From: Elusimicrobia bacterium UBA5214
Lineage (GTDB): Bacteria; Elusimicrobiota; UBA5214
Length of the DNA stretch: 27,563 nt
Direction of reading: 5' to 3'
NCBI GenBank assembly: GCA_002412545.1
Contig: DHVG01000021.1
Coordinates: 1-27,563, forward strand
Part shown: positions 7,666 through 14,836 of the stretch, piece by piece
How the letters are laid out: each line of letters starts with the position of its first letter
How positions within the stretch are numbered: the stretch's first letter is position 1
Position numbers and translations under genes: made by a program
The notes under the pieces: generated by a model
Seen by the model: the letters and a program-made list of their open reading frames with translations, nothing else
Database searches by the model: none
Told to the model about the DNA's origin: nothing

Positions 7666-10163
7666 TATTGCCAGGACTTAATTTTATCAGTATATTCTTT
7701 AATCAATTCTTGAGCAATTTTTTCTTTTTCTGCTTCTGCCCAAAGATGAAAACTTGCTTCTTCCGGGTCGGGAATAATTAGCACCCAGTCCCGGGAAGCA
7801 TGATAAATTTTTATTCCTTCTATAAGTTCGGTTTTTTTATCCTGGGCATAAGTAATCAATTCGCGCATAATTTTGCCTTTCTTATCCCAAGAACAAGGTA
7901 TCCGCTGATGCAAAACTTTAATTTTTGGTATTTCACGATTGAGACGGTTAAGCCGGAGTCCACTTTTTGCCATCAATTCTAAGATTTTTACGGTCGCATA
8001 CATTGCATCAAAGGTTGGCTGGAATTCAGGAAAAATGAAGCCGCCTACACCATCAGTAAGAAAATTAACTGTTTCCTTACGCGCAATATCCAAAATATAT
8101 CGGGGAAGAAGTGGTGTGCGTCTTACTTCCGCATTATATTGACCAGCAAGTTCTTCAATTATTTTACTAGTTGAGACCGGGCAGGCAATTTTTACCTTCG
8201 GATAAACACGCATCACTAATTCACTGATTAAAATTAGTGCTAATTCAGAAGAAATAATTTCACCGCGTTCATCAACAAGGAAAACTTTTTCTCCACCGGT
8301 ATCAAAAAGTAGACCTAAATCTGCTTTCAAAGTAGTTACAATATGACTAAGTTGTTCCAGAGAATTGTTAAATTCTTCCCCGGTCTTCGTTACCTTCGCT
8401 GGGTTAAGAAAAGCATTTAAGCTGACTACTTCGCAACCGAATTCACCAAGAATACGCGGGAAGAACAACGCTGCTGAAGAATAAGCGTAATCAATAACAA
8501 TCTTAAAATTACCTTCCCGAATTATTTCCTTATCAACATTTTTAAGAAAACCATGTAAGTAGTATTCTTCCGCATGGGTGGGGAGAATAATTTCACTCAT
8601 TTCTGAAGGTTTAGCCCGAGTAAAATCTTCACGAAAGAAAAGTTGTTCAATTGCTTTTTCCTGTTTTACTGATAAATCTGAACCATCGCAGTCAAAGAAT
8701 TTTATATCCATCAATCGCGGGTCAAAAGGGGATAGCCGCACATGAATACCACCAGATTCACCTTCTTTTCCTAACTGGTAGCGCACCAAGGGAATCGGAG
8801 CCACTCGCAAATCACCGACTTTTACACCTGCAGAGAGAAGTCCAGAAATCATTGTCCGTTTAATCATCCGACTTGCGGGATGTGCATCCCGTGAAGTAAG
8901 CACATAACTTCCTTTCCCCAGATAAGCACCGTAAGCGGCACCCACTTTAGTGGCAAATTCGGGTGTAATTTCAATATTACCCAGTCCAGTAATCCCATAA
9001 GCACCAAATAAGGATTTTGTCCATTTTTCACCCCAAACTAAACTCGTTGCAAGAATTGCTCCTTCTTCAATTTTTTTAAATGGCCAAATTTTTACATTCG
9101 GACGGACTACCGCTTCTCTACCGATTTCAGTATCATCAGTAATTACACAACCCACATTAATACTTGCCCGTTCACCAATTTTAACATTCCGTCCGATAAT
9201 TGCTTCCGTTGATTCACTTTCTTCACCGAAAGAAACGTTATCCCAAATAATTGAACCGAAAATCTTTGTTCCTTTGCCGATAAAAACATTATTACCGATT
9301 ACTGAACGGCCAATTTCTGCTTCTTTTTCAATCCGACAATTTTCACCAATCACTACCGAGGAAGTGAATTTAGCATCACCGGCTATCTTTGTCCCTTCAC
9401 CAACATAAATGTCGTATTTATCAAGTTTTATTTTTTTCCCTTGTCGACAAACACCTACCAAACCATCCAAACAATCATAATGTGCTAACCGATATTCCTC
9501 CAGATTGCCAATATCACGCCAATATTCTTGAGCGATATAACCATATAAAGGTAAATTCTTTTCTAAAAGCAGAGGAAAAAGATTCTTTGAAAAATCAAAT
9601 TCTTCACCTTCTGGGATATATTCAAAAATTTTTGGTTCTAAAATATACACCCCAGCATTGATTGTATCCGAGAAAACTTCACCCCAGGATGGTTTTTCTA
9701 AAAAACGCTCAATTTTGCCATCCTCTTTGGTAATCACTATCCCGTAGGAAAGTGGTTCCGGAACACGAGCAAGAACAATTGTAGCCAAAGATTTCCGTTC
9801 CAAATGGAATTCTAACACTTTTCCTAAATCAAAATTCGTAAGAAGGTCACCGGAAATAACCAAAAAAGTATTCTTTAAATCTTCTTGAGCAAGTTTTACT
9901 GCTCCTGCAGTGCTTAAGTCACCTTTTGGTAAATAGTATTTTATCTTTAAGCCGAATTTTTCACCGGTAGAAAAATAGCCACTAATCATCTCCGGTTGAT
10001 AATAAAGAAGCATCACAATTTCTTCAAAACCGTAACTTCTCAATAAATTAAGAATATGAAACAGAATCGGCCGGTTAAAAAGTGGCACCATCGGTTTAGG
10101 TAAATTTACCGTCAAAGGTCTTAACCGTGTACCAAAACCACCAGCCATAATGACTGCTTTCAT
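7665..10163 (-). CDS. Nucleotidyltransferase (mannose-1-phosphate guanylyltransferase-like) fused to a degenerate phosphomannomutase domain
   Basis: An 832-residue fusion. Residues 1-230 are a sugar-1-phosphate nucleotidyltransferase with the MAGGFGTRLRPLT pyrophosphorylase signature, GDLL metal site, EKPSWGE and NAGVYILEP. Residues about 250-370 are left-handed beta-helix hexapeptide repeats (IGENCRIE, IGNNVFIG and similar). Residues about 380-832 follow the phosphohexomutase fold, but the catalytic TASHNP is replaced by VRLSPFDP and the metal loop DGDxDR by DTGGEK, so mutase activity is doubtful. This architecture is known from eukaryotic-type and some bacterial GDP-mannose enzymes. I prefer the ATG at 10163 (GGAG 9 nt upstream) over an upstream ATG at 10187 that lies in repeat DNA. 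The product probably feeds glycan synthesis. Confidence 0.88.
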   Translation of the reverse strand: MKAVIMAGGFGTRLRPLTVNLPKPMVPLFNRPILFHILNLLRSYGFEEIVMLLYYQPEMISGYFSTGEKFGLKIKYYLPKGDLSTAGAVKLAQEDLKNTFLVISGDLLTNFDLGKVLEFHLERKSLATIVLARVPEPLSYGIVITKEDGKIERFLEKPSWGEVFSDTINAGVYILEPKIFEYIPEGEEFDFSKNLFPLLLEKNLPLYGYIAQEYWRDIGNLEEYRLAHYDCLDGLVGVCRQGKKIKLDKYDIYVGEGTKIAGDAKFTSSVVIGENCRIEKEAEIGRSVIGNNVFIGKGTKIFGSIIWDNVSFGEESESTEAIIGRNVKIGERASINVGCVITDDTEIGREAVVRPNVKIWPFKKIEEGAILATSLVWGEKWTKSLFGAYGITGLGNIEITPEFATKVGAAYGAYLGKGSYVLTSRDAHPASRMIKRTMISGLLSAGVKVGDLRVAPIPLVRYQLGKEGESGGIHVRLSPFDPRLMDIKFFDCDGSDLSVKQEKAIEQLFFREDFTRAKPSEMSEIILPTHAEEYYLHGFLKNVDKEIIREGNFKIVIDYAYSSAALFFPRILGEFGCEVVSLNAFLNPAKVTKTGEEFNNSLEQLSHIVTTLKADLGLLFDTGGEKVFLVDERGEIISSELALILISELVMRVYPKVKIACPVSTSKIIEELAGQYNAEVRRTPLLPRYILDIARKETVNFLTDGVGGFIFPEFQPTFDAMYATVKILELMAKSGLRLNRLNREIPKIKVLHQRIPCSWDKKGKIMRELITYAQDKKTELIEGIKIYHASRDWVLIIPDPEEASFHLWAEAEKEKIAQELIKEYTDKIKSWQ

Positions 10164-10174
10164 CTTTTTTTCTC

Positions 10175-10255
10175 CACGAATATGCACGAATTAACTAACA
10201 CGAATTTACACGAATTATTCGTGTTTATTCGTGCCTTCATTCGTGTTCATTCGTG
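10175..10255. repeat. CACGAAT/ATTCGTG palindromic repeat array between iscU and the nucleotidyltransferase
   Basis: About four CACGAAT-type units followed by four ATTCGTG-type units at roughly 10-12 nt spacing make a large imperfect palindrome. It encodes the last residues of IscU (RMNTNEGTNKHE) and most of the leader of the downstream gene. A sister array precedes hemA. Confidence 0.88.
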
Positions 10256-10622
10256 ATTTCGCTTTAGCGAAATAGTCATCAATTGCTGCTTTTAATGCCT
10301 CTTCAGCAAGTACCGAGCAATGCATCTTTATTGGAGGAAGACCATCAAGTGCCTCGGCCACTGCTTTATTAGATATCTGCAATGCTTCTTCAATACTTTT
10401 CCCTTTTACCATTTCGGTAACCATTGAGGAAGTAGCAATCGCTGCCCCACAACCGAAAGTTTTGAATTTAGCATCACTGATTACTCCATCTTTGACTTTA
10501 ATGTAAAGACGCATCACATCACCACAGACCGGATTACCCACTGTCCCAACTCCGTCAGCATCTACTATTTCACCAACATTGCGCGGATTTTGAAAATGGT
10601 CCATTACTTTTTCGCTATACAT
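10215..10622 (-). CDS. iscU: Iron-sulfur cluster assembly scaffold IscU/NifU-N
   Basis: Scaffold on which Fe-S clusters are built with sulfur from the neighbouring cysteine desulfurase. From ATG 10622 the protein starts MYSEKVMDHFQNPRNVG, the family's usual beginning. Cluster ligands are Cys33 (NPVCGD, with Asp35), Cys58 (FGCGAA) and Cys102 (KMHCS). An upstream TTG at 10670 would add 16 repeat-derived residues and is rejected. No Shine-Dalgarno sequence lies at the proper distance. The C-terminal 14 residues after DYFAKA are translated from a CACGAAT repeat and are not part of the normal fold. It follows iscS directly; Fe-S clusters and the cytochromes downstream both fit an anaerobic or redox-active lifestyle. 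Confidence 0.95.
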   Translation of the reverse strand: MYSEKVMDHFQNPRNVGEIVDADGVGTVGNPVCGDVMRLYIKVKDGVISDAKFKTFGCGAAIATSSMVTEMVKGKSIEEALQISNKAVAEALDGLPPIKMHCSVLAEEALKAAIDDYFAKAKSRMNTNEGTNKHE

Positions 10623-10624
10623 TT

Positions 10625-10717
10625 TAAGAACGCAGATTACGCAAAAGATGAACCTCCGCAGAAAACGCAAAAAATAAATTTTTGCGCTCTTTGCGATAAT
10701 TTAGCGCTTTAGCGATT
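10625..10717. repeat. AACGCA/TTTAGCG repeat region between iscS and iscU
   Basis: Alternating AACGCAgATTACGCAAAA-like and TTTAGCGCTTTAGCGATT-like units (about 18-nt period) span the gap. The leftward part overlaps the iscS 3' end, giving its final KSLKR and TAA stop; the other part forms the iscU leader. Similar sequence follows ccmE and the ccm accessory genes. Confidence 0.75.
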
Positions 10718-11918
10718 TAAGTTTATCTTCCCACAAAGGTGACATTGACCTTAAGCGGGAAACTGTTTTCGGTAAAATTTCCAGAAGATAATCAATTTCT
10801 TCTTCAGTATTATCTCGTCCTAAGGAAAAACGAATTGACCCTTGAGCAATTTCCGCCGGTACACCCATCGCAAGCAAAATATGTGACGGTTCTAACGAAC
10901 CAGAAGTACAAGCAGAACCAGTAGATGCAGCGATACCTTCAAAATCAAGCGATAAAATTAATGATTCGCCTTCTAATCCTTCAAAAGAAAAATTTACTGT
11001 ATTTGGTAGCCGTTCTTCTGGATGTCCATTTGAATGAGCGTAAGGAATTTTTTTGTTTATTCCTTCTTCTAATTTTTTTCTTAAGAAAAGTAATTTTGTT
11101 GCTTCTTTATCCATTTCTGAAATAGCAAGTTTACATGCTTCGGCTAATCCAACAATACCGGCAACATTTTCTGTTCCTGCACGGCGGTTTTTCTCATGGT
11201 GACCACCCTGCAATAATGAATGTATTCTCGTCCCTTTACGAATGTATAATGCTCCGATACCTTTAGGCCCGTAAAATTTATGTGCCGATAAAGAAAGTAA
11301 GTCAACATTCAATTCCTGAACATCAACCTTGACTTTACCTACTGTCTGCACAGCATCGGTGTGGAAATAAATTGGTGACTGGTGACTGGTTACTCGTTGC
11401 TGGTTAATTCGTCTAAGGAGTTGACCAATCTCGCTAATCGGTTGAATTGTTCCTACTTCGTTATTTGCATGCATTATTGTAACCAGTATTGTTTCCGGTT
11501 TAATTGCTTTCTCTATATCTAAAGGATTTACTCGTCCGTATTTATCTACCGGCAGATAAGTAACCTGAAAACCTTGTTTTTCTAAATATTGACAGACATT
11601 AAGTACTGCATGATGTTCTATAGACGAAATAATCAGATGGTTGCCTTTTTCACGGTTTGCATAAGATATACCTTTAATTGCAAAATTATTTGATTCAGTT
11701 CCACCAGAAGTAAAAACAATTTCGTTCACTTCTTGAGCATTAAGAAATTTTGCCACAATTTCGCGTGCTTGTTCAATTGCCTGTCTTGTCCTTTGCCCAA
11801 AACTATGCACACTGGAAGGATTACCAAACTCTTCCTTTAAATAAGGCAACATCACTTCCAAAACTTGGGAGTCAAGTGGTGTGGTGGCATTATGGTCAAA
11901 ATATATTCTTCTCTTCAT
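10701..11918 (-). CDS. iscS: Cysteine desulfurase IscS/NifS
   Basis: PLP enzyme that takes sulfur from cysteine for Fe-S clusters, tRNA thiolation and cofactors. It begins KRRIYFDHNATTPLD, shows TSGGTESNN and EHHAV cofactor-binding blocks, the Schiff-base lysine in SAHKFYGPKG (K214) and the persulfide cysteine in STGSACTSGS (C337), followed by the arginine-containing SIRFSLGR. I take ATG 11918 rather than TTG 11951, since it starts at the conserved N-terminus. Residues about 170-183 (between QLLRR and IYFHTDAVQ) are an insertion translated from five degenerate GGTGACT heptamers. It heads the operon, with a consensus promoter about 115 bp upstream. Confidence 0.96.
   Translation of the reverse strand: MKRRIYFDHNATTPLDSQVLEVMLPYLKEEFGNPSSVHSFGQRTRQAIEQAREIVAKFLNAQEVNEIVFTSGGTESNNFAIKGISYANREKGNHLIISSIEHHAVLNVCQYLEKQGFQVTYLPVDKYGRVNPLDIEKAIKPETILVTIMHANNEVGTIQPISEIGQLLRRINQQRVTSHQSPIYFHTDAVQTVGKVKVDVQELNVDLLSLSAHKFYGPKGIGALYIRKGTRIHSLLQGGHHEKNRRAGTENVAGIVGLAEACKLAISEMDKEATKLLFLRKKLEEGINKKIPYAHSNGHPEERLPNTVNFSFEGLEGESLILSLDFEGIAASTGSACTSGSLEPSHILLAMGVPAEIAQGSIRFSLGRDNTEEEIDYLLEILPKTVSRLRSMSPLWEDKLKSLKR
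11374..11408. repeat. Five degenerate GGTKACT heptamers inside iscS
   Basis: GGTGACT, GGTGACT, GGTTACT, CGTTGCT and GGTTAAT lie head to tail, 35 nt in all, within the iscS frame. The unit number and length equal those of the eno array, though the unit sequence differs. Confidence 0.88.
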
Positions 11919-12033
11919 CTTGAAAGACGATGCAGACGAGATAATAGCCAAGATTTAGACAGATTTTCTATCAGTCTGAATCAGAGTCCTTATCTTGTCT
12001 GAATCATTCTCTAATCTCGTTTGAATCGTTTCT

Positions 12034-12062
12034 ATTATAGTAATTTAAATAAATTTTTTCAA
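12034..12062 (-). promoter_or_regulatory. Promoter of the iscS operon
   Basis: Minus strand TTGAAA (12062-12057), 17-bp spacer and TATAAT (12039-12034). The predicted start near 12027 gives a leader of about 110 nt before the iscS ATG. No Rrf2/IscR-type operator was recognised. Confidence 0.8.
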
Positions 12063-12080
12063 CCCCCTATATCAGTAAAT

Positions 12081-12163
12081 CCAAATTCTAAATCCTAAAT
12101 TTCAAATGAATGCCAAATGTCAAAGTTCAAATATCAAATTTGGCATTTGGATTTTAGAATTTG
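12081..12163. repeat. Imperfect inverted repeat with CCAAATTCTAAATCC / AATGCCAAAT arms
   Basis: CCAAATTCTAAATCC (from 12081) pairs with GGATTTTAGAATTTG (12149-12163), and AATGCCAAAT (12109-12118) pairs perfectly with ATTTGGCATT (12138-12147). The words also repeat directly with a 7-10 nt rhythm. It lies between two divergent promoters; a hairpin-forming repeat element is likely. Confidence 0.8.
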
Positions 12164-12214
12164 AATTTTTTTTAAATAGGTGCGTGGTCAAGTAAAAAAA
12201 TCTTATCCACACTC

Positions 12215-12243
12215 TTGACAAAGAAAACTGATTATTGTATATT
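12215..12243 (+). promoter_or_regulatory. Promoter of the tetraheme cytochrome gene
   Basis: TTGACA (12215-12220), 17-bp spacer, TATATT (12238-12243). With the strong AGGAGGTG site this predicts high expression of the cytochrome. Confidence 0.8.
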
Positions 12244-12290
12244 TTTATATATAAAGGTGATTTTAGAGAAAAAGGAGGTGAAAAAAGGAA

Positions 12291-12617
12291 ATGAGGAAAG
12301 CATTTATTTTAGGTTTAATTGTTTGTTTAATTTCGGTTCCACTTTTATTCGCTCAGGCACCAGCACCAGCAGAGAAGAAATGTTCGGATTGCCATGCAGC
12401 CGCCTATGATGGATTCATTAAACAGCACACTTATGCTGATGCAGTCGGTTCAGCGAAATGTAAAATGTGCCACAGTAAACTTTTTACTTCCTTGCAAGCA
12501 GGTAAACATTCAAAGATAGAATGTGAAATGTGCCATGGTAGCGGAAAAGACCATGCCCCAAAACCGAAAGAAGTAAAAAACAAAACCTGCAGCGATTGCC
12601 ATACACACGAGCGATAA
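12291..12617 (+). CDS. Secreted tetraheme cytochrome c (c554-like)
   Basis: A 108-residue periplasmic electron carrier. A signal peptide (Lys/Arg then a hydrophobic core, probable cleavage after residue 21, LLFA/QAP) precedes four CxxCH haem sites at residues 31-35, 57-61, 78-82 and 100-104. Four more histidines (46, 73, 88, 106) could serve as distal ligands for bis-His haems. The spacing resembles the short multihaem cytochromes of the c554/c3-like type, but the exact family cannot be fixed. Haem attachment needs the Ccm machinery encoded downstream. The gene has its own consensus promoter and the best Shine-Dalgarno sequence in the window, and appears to be monocistronic. Confidence 0.92.
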   Translation: MRKAFILGLIVCLISVPLLFAQAPAPAEKKCSDCHAAAYDGFIKQHTYADAVGSAKCKMCHSKLFTSLQAGKHSKIECEMCHGSGKDHAPKPKEVKNKTCSDCHTHER

Positions 12618-12620
12618 GAA

Positions 12621-12660
12621 TTAGTTAATTGGTGAATTAGTTAACTGGTTAATTAGTTAG
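12621..12660. repeat. Five 8-nt TTAGTTAA-type units after the cytochrome gene
   Basis: TTAGTTAA, TTGGTGAA, TTAGTTAA, CTGGTTAA and TTAGTTAG follow each other without gaps (40 nt). As in the coding heptamer arrays, there are five units. Confidence 0.8.
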
Positions 12661-12762
12661 CCTTGGGATACTTTCTTCAATCCCGTATAACTTTACGGGA
12701 CAAGCCTTTACAATTTTAAGAAATTTAGGTATACTATTTAAAGAAAGTACTCAAGGCTAACT
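12655..12762 (+). terminator. Long inverted repeat with trailing T-tract; possible cytochrome terminator
   Basis: AGTTAGCCTTGGGATACTTTCTT (23 nt) at 12655-12677 pairs, with few mismatches, with 12741-12762, and the right arm runs into CTTTTTATTTT. The loop contains a small TCCCGTA/TACGGGA hairpin and a promoter. Read from the cytochrome it could end transcription; read from the internal promoter only the right arm is transcribed. Alternatively it is a mobile or repeat element. Confidence 0.5.
12707..12735 (+). promoter_or_regulatory. Promoter of hemX-hemA-hemC within the inverted-repeat loop
   Basis: TTTACA (12707-12712), 17-bp spacer, TATACT (12730-12735). The expected start near 12742 falls on the right arm of the inverted repeat, 40 bp before the hemX start. 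Confidence 0.7.
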
Positions 12763-12782
12763 TTTTATTTTATAACTAAGGT

Positions 12783-13619
12783 ATGAATGTACTTTTCTTT
12801 TTTCATGCTTTTTTTCTTTATCTGCTAAGTTTTTTTGTTTATTATTTATCCCTTTTCAGAAAAAGAATTGACCTTCTTGATTGGGCTTATGGGATATTAG
12901 TTATTGCTTTTTTGATTCATTCATTTTCGCTTATTTTAAGAATAAGTGAAGCCGGTTACCTGCCCACGACTAACCTTTTTGAATCCCTATCATTTTTTGT
13001 CTGGGCAATAATTTTAGTCTGGATAATTCTTAATCTACGGTATCAGACGATTGTTTTGGGAATATTCGCTCTTCCGGTAATTATTCTTTTACTCATTCCA
13101 TCATTTTTTGCGGACAAGAGTATACAACCGTTAAAACCTATCCTGCAACAGAATTATTTGTTTGGTCTACATACTACTATCATTTTTCTCAGTTACGCAG
13201 GGTTTACTCTGTCTTTTGTGGGCAGTTTGGCCTACCTGATTATGGAAAAAGAAATTAAATCAAAGGGGGTGACTACTCCTGGAGGATATAATATTTTTCA
13301 TTCCTTACCTTCCTTGGAAATACTTGACTTGGTTAACTACCGGGCAATGATTTTAGGTGCAATCCTTTTATTGGGAGGGATATACACCGGTGCACTGGGA
13401 CTAAAAATTACACATGGTGTTTACTGGCTTTGGACTGACCCAAAACTGATTTGGTCATTATTTACTTGTCTGGTTTATTCAGTTCTTCTTTTTTTCCGTA
13501 GTTTTTATCTTTTCCCGGGAAGAAAAGTTGCCTTTTTTTCTATTTTTAGTTTTTTTATTGTCATTTTTAGTTTTTTTGGGATAAATTATATTTTCACTGG
13601 GTTCCACCGTTTCTTTTAA
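12783..13619 (+). CDS. HemX/CcsA-family membrane protein (cytochrome c assembly-type)
   Basis: A 278-residue protein with about eight membrane helices. It has the CcsA-family YLPTTNLFESLSFF segment, a HTTIIFLSYAGF helix with a probable haem-ligand His, the WLWTDPKLIWSL segment that matches the usual WxWDPKExWSL, and a C-terminal GFHRFF. Its position upstream of hemA is that of HemX, which modulates glutamyl-tRNA reductase in Bacillus. The same fold in System II (CcsA/ResC) exports and ligates haem, but no CcsB/ResB partner is here and a System I operon is, so HemX is favoured. It starts the hem operon; the SD is weak. Confidence 0.8.
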   Translation: MNVLFFFHAFFLYLLSFFVYYLSLFRKRIDLLDWAYGILVIAFLIHSFSLILRISEAGYLPTTNLFESLSFFVWAIILVWIILNLRYQTIVLGIFALPVIILLLIPSFFADKSIQPLKPILQQNYLFGLHTTIIFLSYAGFTLSFVGSLAYLIMEKEIKSKGVTTPGGYNIFHSLPSLEILDLVNYRAMILGAILLLGGIYTGALGLKITHGVYWLWTDPKLIWSLFTCLVYSVLLFFRSFYLFPGRKVAFFSIFSFFIVIFSFFGINYIFTGFHRFF

Positions 13620-13623
13620 CAAA

Positions 13624-13709
13624 CACGAATTAGCACGAATAAGAAAGGGTTCGCGAATATTCGCGAATTACATTCGTGTGCATTCGTATCACATTTGTGT
13701 AAATTCGTG
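13624..13709. repeat. CACGAAT/ATTCGTG palindromic repeat before hemA
   Basis: CACGAATTAG and CACGAATAAG units are mirrored by ATTCGTGTGC, ATTCGTATC and ATTCGTG units around a perfect 18-bp palindrome TTCGCGAATATTCGCGAA (13650-13667). It fills the hemX-hemA gap and belongs to the same family as the iscU-manC array. Confidence 0.88.
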
Positions 13710-13714
13710 ATAAA

Positions 13715-14791
13715 ATGAAGATTATTGTTCTTGGATTAAACCATAAAACCGCACCAATTGAAATAAGAGAAAAATTAGCCATTCCAGAAAGTAAACTAAT
13801 AGAAGCACTAAAAGTATTTTTTGCTCGTGTTGCCCCAAACGAAACGGTAATTATCTCCACCTGTAATCGTACCGAGGTTTATGTTGTCCATTCCCAAGAA
13901 ACAAGTGAAATTATTCAAAAAATAAAGAATTTTCTTGCTGATTACCGCCAGGTGCAAAAAAGTGAGTTTGAGAATAGTATTTATCTATATGAAGGAGAGG
14001 AATGTGCAAAACATCTTTTCCAAGTGGCTGCGGGGTTGGATTCAATGGTTGTTGGTGAAGACCAAGTTTTAGGACAGGTAAAAACTGCCTATTTGCAAGC
14101 ACACGAAAATAAAACTACTGGTAGAATTTTTAATATTTTATTTCAGAAAGCATTGAATTTAGGTAAACATGTGCGGACGATTACCGGGATTAACCGCGGT
14201 TCGGTTTCGGTCGCTTCGGTCGCCGTAGAATTAGCTGAAAAAATTTTTGGTAACTTGTCCGGTAAGAAAGCAATGATTATTGGTGCTGGTGAAATGAGTG
14301 AAATCACTATAAAGAATTTAGTTGAACATGGAATAAAATCAATTTTCGTTACTAATCGCACTTATGCACGGGCACAGGAGTTGGCACGCAAATTTGGAGG
14401 TAATGACCTTTCCAGAGGTGATGACCTCACCAGTTTAGCCGTAAGATTTGATGAATATCCAGCATATTTGGAGACGGTAGACATCGTGATTAGTTCCACG
14501 GCAGCACCTTATCCAATAATGAAAAAAGAAGATATTCTCCCGGTGATGCGAAAAAGAAAATACCGCGCTCTTTTCTTAATTGATATTGCGGTTCCGCGAG
14601 ATATTGAAGCTGAGGTGAATGAAATTGATAATGTTTATCTTTATAATATTGACGATTTGCAGGAAATTGTAAACTCTAATCTTAAAGAACGAGAAAAAGA
14701 AATTGAAAAATGCAACCGGATAATAAACGAAAAAACTATAGAACTGATTACACAGATTAAAAAAACCGATTACACAGATTTAAAAAATTAA
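13715..14791 (+). CDS. hemA: Glutamyl-tRNA reductase, lacking the C-terminal dimerisation domain
   Basis: First committed enzyme of C5 tetrapyrrole synthesis: it reduces glutamyl-tRNA to glutamate-1-semialdehyde with NADPH. The catalytic domain has LGLNHKTAPIEIRE and Cys50 in STCNRTE; GEDQVLGQVK and the GAGEMSE Rossmann loop are intact. The protein is 358 residues, against about 420 in E. coli HemA. It stops within the long spine helix (EKTIELITQI), and the final residues KKTDYTDLKN are translated from GATTACACAGATT repeats. So roughly 60-90 residues, the dimerisation domain, are missing. A loop insertion (NDLSRGDDLTSLA) lies in the NADPH domain after FGG. The leader is repeat-derived with no clear Shine-Dalgarno sequence. 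Confidence 0.92.
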   Translation: MKIIVLGLNHKTAPIEIREKLAIPESKLIEALKVFFARVAPNETVIISTCNRTEVYVVHSQETSEIIQKIKNFLADYRQVQKSEFENSIYLYEGEECAKHLFQVAAGLDSMVVGEDQVLGQVKTAYLQAHENKTTGRIFNILFQKALNLGKHVRTITGINRGSVSVASVAVELAEKIFGNLSGKKAMIIGAGEMSEITIKNLVEHGIKSIFVTNRTYARAQELARKFGGNDLSRGDDLTSLAVRFDEYPAYLETVDIVISSTAAPYPIMKKEDILPVMRKRKYRALFLIDIAVPRDIEAEVNEIDNVYLYNIDDLQEIVNSNLKEREKEIEKCNRIINEKTIELITQIKKTDYTDLKN

Positions 14792-14826
14792 AATCGCTGG
14801 AATCGTCGTTTGAAATCACTGTAATC
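14746..14826. repeat. GATTACACAGATT repeat, 22-nt period, at the hemA 3' end and hemC leader
   Basis: GATTACACAGATTA at 14746-14759 and GATTACACAGATT at 14768-14780 are 22 nt apart, followed by degenerate AAATCGCTGGAATCG units up to the hemC start. The array encodes the HemA tail and stop and forms the hemC leader. Confidence 0.85.
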
Positions 14827-14836
14827 AATTATTCAT

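Larger units (their letters stand above)
11919..12290. other. Divergent intergenic region between iscS and the tetraheme cytochrome
   Basis: This 372-bp stretch has no gene that I can support. From left to right it holds the iscS leader with repeated GATTCAGAC-like words, the iscS promoter (12034-12062), an 83-bp imperfect inverted repeat (12081-12163), the cytochrome promoter (12215-12243) and a strong ribosome site AGGAGGTG at 12273-12280. Confidence 0.8.

Noticed and set aside
10164..10187. Upstream ATG for the nucleotidyltransferase fusion
   Set aside because: It lies in the CACGAAT repeat; the downstream ATG has GGAG at a proper distance and starts the canonical MKAVIMAGG.
10623..10670. 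N-terminal extension of IscU from a TTG
   Set aside because: The added residues are translated repeat DNA; the family starts at MYSEKVMDHF, which begins at ATG 10622.
11919..11951. N-terminal extension of IscS from a TTG
   Set aside because: ATG 11918 begins exactly at the conserved N-terminus, and the extra codons match no homologous segment.
12783..13619. A System II (Ccs) cytochrome assembly gene
   Set aside because: CcsA-like features are real, but there is no CcsB/ResB partner, the gene heads hemA-hemC, and a System I operon is adjacent, so HemX is more likely.
13630..14361. Minus-strand open frames opposite hemA and its leader
   Set aside because: Shadows of hemA and of the palindromic repeat, without start signals or domains.
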